Shown piece after piece: positions 1 through 4,676 of a DNA stretch of 7,450 nt (position 1 is its first letter; every line of letters begins with the position of its first letter). The notes under the pieces were generated by a model. The model made no database searches and had not been told where the DNA came from. It saw only the letters and a list, made by a program, of their open reading frames with translations. The stretch comes from Betaproteobacteria bacterium (GTDB taxonomy: Bacteria; Pseudomonadota; Gammaproteobacteria; Burkholderiales; Casimicrobiaceae), in contig JAAFHR010000155.1 of the NCBI GenBank assembly GCA_013298455.1, positions 1 through 7,450 on the forward strand. Reading direction: 5' to 3'. A program made the translations under genes and the position numbers.

Positions 1-142
1 TGCTGTGCATCGGTACAGCTGCGCGCGCCGCGTGGCTGTCACTCACATATCGAGCGATGTGCGGCGCGTAGTTACCGCCGATGGCGGAACTGGGCGAGTA
101 TTCTCTTTCTCGGTCGGCGAGAATGCTGGCTTTTGTGCTCAT
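1..142 (-). CDS. Alpha/beta-hydrolase-like protein, N-terminal part (runs off left edge)
   Basis: On the minus strand an ATG at 142-140 opens a frame that stays free of stops for 47 codons to the window edge. The protein begins MSTKASILADREREYSPSSA and continues IGGNYAPHIARYVSDSHAARA. The REYSPSS...GG-Y-P-I--Y-SDS-AARA pattern resembles, from memory, the N-terminus of small alpha/beta hydrolases related to kynurenine formamidase/BD-FAE esterases, whose catalytic Ser-Asp-His residues lie further on and are not in this window. No strong Shine-Dalgarno site precedes the ATG. The gene is divergent from the aspartate dehydrogenase gene and shares its 143-base control region. A formamidase role would suit the 3-hydroxyanthranilate dioxygenase nearby, but that is inference. 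The coding call is fairly good; the function is tentative. Confidence 0.6.
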   Translation of the reverse strand, partial: MSTKASILADREREYSPSSAIGGNYAPHIARYVSDSHAARAAVPMHS

Positions 143-164
143 GGATAACGCGTGGGAAGCGATG

Positions 165-221
165 TTTTCACGAGGCGTAGTTTATGCGTGAACGTCGCGA
201 AAATATTGGCGTTTTTCACGC
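165..221. promoter_or_regulatory. Cluster of TTCACG/CGTGAA half-sites, candidate operator
   Basis: TTCACG occurs at 167-172 and 215-220, and its reverse complement CGTGAA at 187-192. The last two sit in perfect 7-base inverted arms, GCGTGAA at 186-192 and TTCACGC at 215-221. The first and third copies are each preceded by a T-run. The cluster ends just upstream of the putative -35 box of the nadX promoter, a usual place for an activator or repressor. The regulator is unknown and binding is inferred only from the repetition. Confidence 0.35.
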
Positions 222-224
222 TGT

Positions 225-253
225 TTGCCTGTCAAGTGGGCTAAAAATACAAA
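225..253 (+). promoter_or_regulatory. Putative sigma70 promoter of nadX
   Basis: TTGCCT at 225-230 matches TTGACA at four of six positions. TACAAA at 248-253 matches TATAAT at four of six. The spacer is exactly 17 bases. Transcription would start near 260, giving a leader of about 25 bases before the ATG at 286. The region is locally AT-rich, which supports the call, but many such matches are chance. Confidence 0.4.
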
Positions 254-270
254 ATACTCACCAAATATTG

Positions 271-288
271 CATTGAATATGCTCAATG
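271..288 (+). other. Small hairpin covering the nadX start codon
   Basis: CATTGA at 271-276 and TCAATG at 283-288 are perfect inverted repeats around a 6-base loop, and the second arm contains the ATG start. No purine-rich ribosome binding site is visible here. The hairpin could lower initiation at this ATG, or the true start could be the next in-frame ATG at 301. The stem is short and may be fortuitous. Confidence 0.3.
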
Positions 289-1155
289 AGTTCATCTGAA
301 ATGCCGACCGAAAACTCACGCAAAGTCACCGCCGTTGTGGGCGCGAAAAAACGAGTGGCAATTGTCGGTGGCGGCGCGATTGGCGCGGCCTTGCTCGACG
401 CACTCCGAGCTAGCAACTCGGTCGACGTGACGCATCTCGTGGTGCGCCTCGCTCAGGTCGATGCAGCGCAGCGGCTTTGCAACGAGCTCTCATTGAAAAC
501 ACAAATCGTCTCATCGCTCTCGAGCGCCGCGTATGCCACCATCGATTTGTTGATCGAGTGCGCGGGTCATACAGCGATTCGCGAGCATGTGGTCCCAGCG
601 CTCTCCTGCGGCGTGCCGTGTGTCATCGCATCGGTCGGCGCGCTGCATGACGACACGCTTTTCGATGCGCTGCAGGCCAGTGCTAGCTTGGGAAACACCC
701 GCGCAACCCTCGTGCCGGGCGCTATTGCAGCCATTGACGCGCTGGCCGCTGCGCACCTTGGCGGCTTGAGCTCCGTCGTTTATGAGGGGCGCAAACCGCC
801 CATGAGCTGGTCGGGCACGGAAGCCGACGCACATCTCGCATTGCAGACGATCACCGGAGAGCGCATTGTGTTCGAGGGCTCGGCGCGTGAAGCCGTGCGG
901 CGCTTTCCAAAAAACGCAAACGTCGCCGCCACCATCGCGATTGCGGGCATCGGTTTCGACGCAACCCGCGTTCGGTTAATTGCTGATCCAAAGGTCACGC
1001 GAAACGTGCATTGCCTCAGGGCCGAGGGCGCCTTTGGCGCCTTCGAGATGACCATCGAAAACCATGCCTTAGAGAGCAATCCAAAAACGTCAGCGTTAAC
1101 CGTACTGAGCCTGCTGCGCGCGATCAATAACGCGACGCAGCCGGTGGTGATCTAG
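286..1155 (+). CDS. nadX: Aspartate dehydrogenase (NadX family)
   Basis: This family catalyses NAD(P)-dependent oxidation of L-aspartate to iminoaspartate, or the reverse amination, in the cytoplasm; iminoaspartate can feed quinolinate/NAD synthesis. The 289-residue protein has an N-terminal Rossmann fold with the dinucleotide-binding GGGAIG at residues 28-33, an ECAGH-----H segment at 91-101, and the C-terminal family signature. That signature includes VPGAIAAIDALAAA (143-156), GSAREAV-RFPKNANVAATIA (198-218), ADPKVTRNVH (233-242, with the conserved His242) and ENHALESNPKTSALT (258-272). The Rossmann core starts about 22 residues in, somewhat later than usual, so an alternative start at 301 is possible. 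The gene is convergent with the dioxygenase gene and the two overlap by four bases. Its location beside a catabolic operon suggests its substrate may be an aspartate-like intermediate rather than aspartate itself. Family assignment is firm; the physiological substrate is not. Confidence 0.88.
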   Translation: MSSSEMPTENSRKVTAVVGAKKRVAIVGGGAIGAALLDALRASNSVDVTHLVVRLAQVDAAQRLCNELSLKTQIVSSLSSAAYATIDLLIECAGHTAIREHVVPALSCGVPCVIASVGALHDDTLFDALQASASLGNTRATLVPGAIAAIDALAAAHLGGLSSVVYEGRKPPMSWSGTEADAHLALQTITGERIVFEGSAREAVRRFPKNANVAATIAIAGIGFDATRVRLIADPKVTRNVHCLRAEGAFGAFEMTIENHALESNPKTSALTVLSLLRAINNATQPVVI

Positions 1156-1724
1156 CGATTCGTAAGCCTTGCGTGCCACGCCGCCCAGTCGCGCCCCGGA
1201 TGCACTTCGCCACAGTTTGGGCACACCCGCGCCGAGGCGTCTGCGTCGTAAAACGCCGCGAATATTTTCGGTAGATCAGTCACGATGTTTTTCAATTGCA
1301 ACTCATAGCGCGCCACTCGCGTGCTGCAGTGAGCGCAGTACCACTCAAACGCATCGACCTCGCCCTCGGGGCGAGCGCGTTCAATCACAGTGCAAAGGCT
1401 CCCCGCCTCTGGGCGCTGCGGAGAATGCCGCACATGGGCCGGCAGTAAAAACACATCGCCCTCTCGAAGATCAATTCGCTCAATCTTGCCGCGATCCAGC
1501 ACTAGCAAATGCGCATTGCCTTTGAACTGATGAAAGTACTCCTCATACGGATCATCATGAAAATCGGTGCGCTGATTCGGGCCGCCGACCACCGTACAAA
1601 TCAAATCGGAATTGGGCCAAATCTGCTGATTGCCCACCGGGGGCTTAAATTTTTCTGCGTTGCGATCGAGCCAGCTTTGCAGGCGAATGGGCGGGCTGTA
1701 ATGGGTCGGTGAGAGTTCACTCAT
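1152..1724 (-). CDS. nbaC: 3-hydroxyanthranilate 3,4-dioxygenase
   Basis: A cytoplasmic cupin enzyme that opens the ring of 3-hydroxyanthranilate with O2 to give 2-amino-3-carboxymuconate semialdehyde, which can cyclise to quinolinate. The 190-residue protein has the cupin core with KPPVGNQQIW (27-36), VVGGPN-RTD-HDDP-EE (45-62) and HVRHSPQRPEAGS (97-109). The catalytic iron ligands of the Cupriavidus enzyme are all present (His56, Glu62, His100), as are the probable substrate residues Arg52, Arg104 and Glu115. The rubredoxin-like second iron site is complete, with Cys130, Cys133, Cys168 and Cys171. Length is close to the roughly 174-residue bacterial enzymes. The start at 1724 overlaps the stop of the upstream gene as ATGA, suggesting translational coupling; an in-frame ATG at 1745 is a less likely alternative. 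It is the last gene of the operon, and its stop codon is shared with convergent nadX. All key residues are intact, so a functional enzyme is expected. Confidence 0.93.
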   Translation of the reverse strand: MSELSPTHYSPPIRLQSWLDRNAEKFKPPVGNQQIWPNSDLICTVVGGPNQRTDFHDDPYEEYFHQFKGNAHLLVLDRGKIERIDLREGDVFLLPAHVRHSPQRPEAGSLCTVIERARPEGEVDAFEWYCAHCSTRVARYELQLKNIVTDLPKIFAAFYDADASARVCPNCGEVHPGRDWAAWHARLTNR

Positions 1725-3082
1725 GATCGAAAGAGTCGCTTCCATAGTCGTTGCCACCACGTCGTTTTCGAGGGGGGATCGTTTGAGACGTTTCGTGCGA
1801 ATGTAGCGAAAAATTCTGCGGCTAGTTTTTTGGCAGTCGCTTGGGTCAAACGGGCGCCGAGCTGCGCGAGCCGACCGCTGAGTTGCGTTGTGGCGCTCCA
1901 ATCAATCTGCGTGCTTGTGGGCGTGCCGCTGAGTGCCACGCTCGCCACACCGCCGCCCCGTCCGAGCGCACCGGCGTCGCCCTCGAATTCGATGCGGCAA
2001 GCAATCGGCGGATGCGCGTCAAACAGCCGAATGCGCGATTGAAATGTCGCCGAGATCGGGCCTAGCCCAACCTTGATGTGCGCCACGTAGCGGCTGCTGT
2101 CAACGACCTCCATGGAATCACAACCTGGGATGCATCGCCTCAACATCACCGGATCGAGCAGGGCACGCCACACTGTGTCAAGCGGTGCAGCAATGAGGTG
2201 ACGGCCGCCAATAGCAGGACGAGCGACAGCGTTCGCGGGCACGTTTGCAGTCTTGGCGGACGGCAGGTTACGCGTTGGGAGCGGGGTTGTAGCCTCGCCC
2301 AAGATCGCTGCGACTGCACGACGCGTCAGCACTCGCGACAGATGAATTCGATACGCCGCGCTGGCGTGCAAATCGGTCGTTGCGTCGAGTTCACTCGTTG
2401 AAATATCGTTGAGCGCGTGTTGGCTGAAAGTAACGTCGAGCGAAGCCTCAGCACCCCGCCAACGCACCACGCCATGGCCAAGCCCAGTGATCGCAACGCG
2501 TGAGCCCTCTACCGTTCGCGCCACGACCACACCCACCAGTGCGAAGCGAGACGCGGGCTGCTCGAACTTGATGTAGTGCGCCGCTCTCGGTTTTGCAAAC
2601 CGAACGGCGCGAATGATTTCACCTTGACGCAGCGCGGTGGTGTAGACCGACACAAAGAAGTCCGCCGCTTCGATGTCACGTTCGGTTGTTACGATCGTTG
2701 CGTTCAACGCGAGCACCGCCGTTGGCCAGCACGCCGCCGGATCATTGTGTGCGAGCGAACCACCGAGGGTGCCACGATGGCGTACTTGCTGATCCGCAAT
2801 GCCACCCGCGAGCTCTGACAGCATGGGACAAAATGCCTGAACTGCCTCAGAGGTCGCGACTTGATGATGGGTGGCCATCGCGCCGATCACCAATTGATTG
2901 GCTTCAATCACAATGCGTTGAAGCTCAGGTAGCGATTGCAAATCAACAAGATGCGACGCCTCGACCATGCCCAGCTTCATCGCGGCGATCAGGCTCTGGC
3001 CACCCGCCAAGACGCGGCACTGCGGATCGCATCGCAAGGCCAGAGCTGCCGCGTCTAAGCCAGTCGCTCGGCCATAGTTCAT
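1721..3082 (-). CDS. Molybdenum hydroxylase FAD subunit fused to a CoxG-like domain
   Basis: The FAD-binding medium subunit (CoxM/xanthine dehydrogenase type) of a molybdenum hydroxylase, with an extra C-terminal domain; 453 residues against about 270-290 for a stand-alone CoxM. Residues 1-263 form the FAD subunit, with AGGQSLIAAMKL (27-37) and GGIADQQVRHRGTLGGSLAHND (93-114) as the flavin motifs. A Pro/Ala-rich linker (264-288) leads to a CoxG/SRPBCC domain (289-433) showing IAAPLDTVWRALLDP, CIPGC, GLGPISATF, a Gly-rich turn near 369-379, and GRLAQLGARL---TAKK-A-EFFA-FA. The tail (441-453) is rich in Trp, Arg, Lys and Phe and could be a membrane-touching amphipathic helix. CoxG proteins are known as membrane-associated partners of CO dehydrogenase and have been implicated in quinone transfer. 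ATGA overlaps join it to both neighbours. The start at 3082 was chosen because MNYGRATGLDAA matches the usual CoxM beginning; upstream codons overlap the previous gene. The fusion is clearly seen; its function is inferred. Confidence 0.9.
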   Translation of the reverse strand: MNYGRATGLDAAALALRCDPQCRVLAGGQSLIAAMKLGMVEASHLVDLQSLPELQRIVIEANQLVIGAMATHHQVATSEAVQAFCPMLSELAGGIADQQVRHRGTLGGSLAHNDPAACWPTAVLALNATIVTTERDIEAADFFVSVYTTALRQGEIIRAVRFAKPRAAHYIKFEQPASRFALVGVVVARTVEGSRVAITGLGHGVVRWRGAEASLDVTFSQHALNDISTSELDATTDLHASAAYRIHLSRVLTRRAVAAILGEATTPLPTRNLPSAKTANVPANAVARPAIGGRHLIAAPLDTVWRALLDPVMLRRCIPGCDSMEVVDSSRYVAHIKVGLGPISATFQSRIRLFDAHPPIACRIEFEGDAGALGRGGGVASVALSGTPTSTQIDWSATTQLSGRLAQLGARLTQATAKKLAAEFFATFARNVSNDPPSKTTWWQRLWKRLFRS

Positions 3083-3549
3083 CGGCGGCGCATCTGTTGC
3101 AAGCCATCGACGATGGCGTTGACAATGCCCTCGTAGCCCGTGCAGCGACACAAGTTTCCGGCTAGCGCGTGTCGCACGGCATCAGGCGTTGCCGCTACGC
3201 CCTCATCGGCCATCGCCACAGCACGCATGATCATGCCTGGCGTGCAGTAACCGCACTGCAGCGCGTGATGCTGCGAGAAGCAGATTTGCATCGGGTGCAG
3301 CGAGGCGGGCGAAGCCAATCCCTCAATCGTCATGATCGGCTCGGCTGGCGAAACTTGCGCCGCCAACAGATTGCACGATTTCGCTGCCTTACCGTCGATC
3401 AACACGGTACACGCACCACACTGCGCTGTGTCGCAGCCTTGGTTGGTGCCCTTGAGCGCGCAGTGATTGCGAATCGCGTCGATGAGTAACAGCGTCGCAC
3501 TTGCCTCGAAGTGAAACGTTTCGCCGTTGATCGTTAACTCATGCTGCAT
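3079..3549 (-). CDS. Molybdenum hydroxylase [2Fe-2S] small subunit
   Basis: The iron-sulfur subunit that passes electrons from the molybdenum site to FAD. The 156-residue protein is normal for CoxS/xanthine dehydrogenase-type small subunits. Cys39, Cys44, Cys47 and Cys59 bind the plant-ferredoxin-type cluster (motif GCDTAQCGACTV). Cys99, Cys102, Cys134 and Cys136 bind the second cluster in the helical domain (motifs QCGYCTPGM and GNLCRCTGY). All eight ligands are present. The start at 3549 is chosen because MQHELTINGE matches the usual N-terminus; the frame is open further upstream, but those codons lie in the repeat element and do not look like this family. Only a weak ribosome-binding sequence precedes it. 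The stop overlaps the next gene's start as ATGA. Upstream it is cut off from the lyase gene by the MITE-like element. Confidence 0.95.
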   Translation of the reverse strand: MQHELTINGETFHFEASATLLLIDAIRNHCALKGTNQGCDTAQCGACTVLIDGKAAKSCNLLAAQVSPAEPIMTIEGLASPASLHPMQICFSQHHALQCGYCTPGMIMRAVAMADEGVAATPDAVRHALAGNLCRCTGYEGIVNAIVDGLQQMRRR

Positions 3550-3562
3550 GCCGGAAGCGCTA

Positions 3563-3588
3563 GTGTAGTGTTGCGGAATTGATGCGAC
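3563..3588 (+). repeat. Left terminal inverted repeat of the MITE-like element
   Basis: Begins GTGTAGTGTTGCG just inside the left TA and pairs with 3695-3720 at 23 of 26 positions. The three mismatches are contiguous (GAA at 3577-3579 region of the arm versus TTC when both arms are read the same way). Confidence 0.75.
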
Positions 3589-3621
3589 TAATAAAAACGA
3601 CGGATTTTTCGTCGAATCTAG

Positions 3622-3651
3622 GCGCAAAGCGCAGCAATAGCTGGCTATTGC
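3622..3651. repeat. Two tandem perfect hairpins in the element core
   Basis: GCGC-AAA-GCGC at 3622-3632 is a 4-base stem with a 3-base loop. One base later, GCAATAGC-TG-GCTATTGC at 3634-3651 is a perfect 8-base palindrome with a 2-base centre. They lie near the middle of the large palindrome, so RNA from either strand could form a cruciform-like or branched hairpin. No T-run follows them on either strand, so a classical intrinsic terminator is not supported. Confidence 0.5.
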
Positions 3652-3694
3652 GAGCATTTGCAACGACGAGTCGGCGGAAAAGACGCGTTTTTAT

Positions 3695-3720
3695 GTCGCA
3701 TCAAGAACGCAACACTACAC
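3695..3720 (-). repeat. Right terminal inverted repeat of the MITE-like element
   Basis: Partner of 3563-3588, ending CGCAACACTACAC just inside the right TA. The last base of the lyase stop codon TAG (read on the minus strand) is the first base of this repeat. Confidence 0.75.
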
Positions 3721-4676
3721 TAGGCCTTCAACCCACAGGATGCAAAAGCGTCCGCCGTAGCGCGTTTTTCCTCGGCGGTTAATTGCAAGAGCGGCCGCCG
3801 CACGATGCCGCCCGTTTGCCCCAAAAGCGTTTGCCAATACTTGGCATGTGCTTGCGGTTTGCCCTTCGGTTTTGAATGCTTGAACGCGTCACGCACTGCA
3901 TTCAAACTGTCTCTCACAACGCGAGCTTCGACATGCTTTCCGGCAAAGGCGAGCGCAGTGTATTCATTGATCCGTTGATCGTTTTTCGATTGCAGCAAAT
4001 ACGGCGGCACAGAGCACAAATAGAGCTGCCAGTTGAGATCGATGATGTTGTCGAGCCATTCCTCTTCGCTCGCTGTGCTCACCAAAATTTTGTCGCCCGC
4101 GAGTTCAGTGAGCTCGGCGTACAGTGCGCGATCTACGCTGTATTTGATCGCTACGATATTGGGTAGCTCAGCAATGCGGGCACAGAGCTCGGGGCTCATC
4201 ACGTAGCCGCAATCCGGGTGGTTCCAGAGGGCAATGCCAATCTCAGTTTGCTCGGCGATGTAGCGGTAATACTCGTAGACCGTTTCATCGGTGTGTGCGC
4301 CGAAATGCAGTACCGGCGAATGAACCACGATGTAATCCGCGCCGATGTTTTGCGAATGCTTCGCCAGATCGAGCACCACATCCAAATTGGTGTCGGAGCA
4401 TGATGTGATCACCCCCGCTGGCGTTCCCGCTGTTTCTTCAACGGCAATCTCCATCAAGCGCTTACGCTCGGCAATGCTCATTGAAAAGAACTCAGCTTGT
4501 TTACCGCCCACGAAAAAACCACTGAGTTTCAGGTCATGCGTCCAGTGCTTCAAATTCGCGCGAAAGCCCGCTTCATCAAACGAAAAATCATCATGAAACG
4601 GTGTGAGGGTAGCGGCCCAAATGCCGCGAAAGTGTTGGCGGGAATAGGCTTTAGCGTCTTGTTTTTGATACTTCAT
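3720..4676 (-). CDS. DapA-superfamily (dihydrodipicolinate synthase-like) lyase/aldolase
   Basis: A class I aldolase/lyase of the TIM-barrel DapA family, 318 residues, slightly longer than a true dihydrodipicolinate synthase (about 290). The fold signature is seen from WAATLTPFHDD (20-30) through NIVAIKYS (173-180), where Lys178 should form the Schiff base with a keto acid, to GGIVRRPLLQLTAEEK (289-304). Two active-site elements of dihydrodipicolinate synthase are changed. The GTTGE loop reads GKQAE (58-62), and the catalytic tyrosine of the YNxP motif is Trp151 in LWNHPDCG. It is therefore unlikely to serve lysine synthesis and more likely cleaves, hydrates or condenses a keto acid, as in hydratase-aldolases of aromatic degradation. 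The start overlaps the stop of the large-subunit gene as ATGA, so it is probably made together with that subunit. Its stop codon abuts the MITE-like element. The exact reaction is unknown. Confidence 0.85.
   Translation of the reverse strand: MKYQKQDAKAYSRQHFRGIWAATLTPFHDDFSFDEAGFRANLKHWTHDLKLSGFFVGGKQAEFFSMSIAERKRLMEIAVEETAGTPAGVITSCSDTNLDVVLDLAKHSQNIGADYIVVHSPVLHFGAHTDETVYEYYRYIAEQTEIGIALWNHPDCGYVMSPELCARIAELPNIVAIKYSVDRALYAELTELAGDKILVSTASEEEWLDNIIDLNWQLYLCSVPPYLLQSKNDQRINEYTALAFAGKHVEARVVRDSLNAVRDAFKHSKPKGKPQAHAKYWQTLLGQTGGIVRRPLLQLTAEEKRATADAFASCGLKA

Larger units (their letters stand above)
143..285. promoter_or_regulatory. Divergent control region between hydrolase-like gene and nadX
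   Basis: This is the non-coding stretch between two divergent start codons. It is more AT-rich than the genes, especially from 196 to 285. It holds three TTCACG/CGTGAA half-sites, a direct repeat of AAATATTG at 201-208 and 263-270, a sigma70-like promoter reading right, and a small hairpin over the nadX start. No open frame with protein-like composition was seen in it. Confidence 0.6.
3561..3722. mobile_element. MITE-like palindromic element inserted at CTAG (TA duplication)
   Basis: The gap between the lyase and [2Fe-2S] genes is almost wholly an imperfect palindrome. Its ends are CTAG at 3560-3563 and 3720-3723. Between them lie 26-base terminal inverted repeats (3563-3588 and 3695-3720) that match except for one inner triplet. 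Weaker symmetry continues inward (ATAAAAACG at 3591-3599 against CGTTTTTAT at 3686-3694, then TTTTCGTCGA near 3606-3615 against TCGGCGGAAAA at 3671-3681). It holds no open frame of its own. Duplication of TA within CTAG is typical of IS630/Tc1-family transposition, which also generates small non-autonomous elements such as the Correia elements of Neisseria. Deleting the element plus one TA leaves the lyase stop TAG and a 10-base gap before the next ATG. The repeats are directly seen; the IS630 link is inference. Confidence 0.7.

Noticed and set aside
1725..1901. N-terminal extension of the dioxygenase from an ATG at 1901
   Set aside because: It overlaps the CoxG-like domain codons and has no similarity to the family; known enzymes start close to the ATG at 1724.
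3083..3151. N-terminal extension of the FAD subunit from an ATG at 3151
   Set aside because: The extra 23 residues are basic, unlike the family N-terminus, and overlap the conserved end of the [2Fe-2S] gene. The ATGA start at 3082 fits better.
2686..3165. Open frame of 159 codons on the plus strand opposite the FAD and [2Fe-2S] genes
   Set aside because: The composition is Arg/Ser/Pro-rich and low in hydrophobic pattern, and it spans two real genes on the other strand.
3560..3723. Ordinary rho-independent terminator between lyase and [2Fe-2S] genes
   Set aside because: The palindrome is far too long, its outer arms end exactly at CTAG on both sides, and no terminal T-run follows the stems. 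An inserted element explains it better, though it might still affect transcription.
3720..4676. Lysine-biosynthetic dihydrodipicolinate synthase (dapA)
   Set aside because: The GTTGE loop and catalytic tyrosine are replaced, and the gene lies in a hydroxylase operon.
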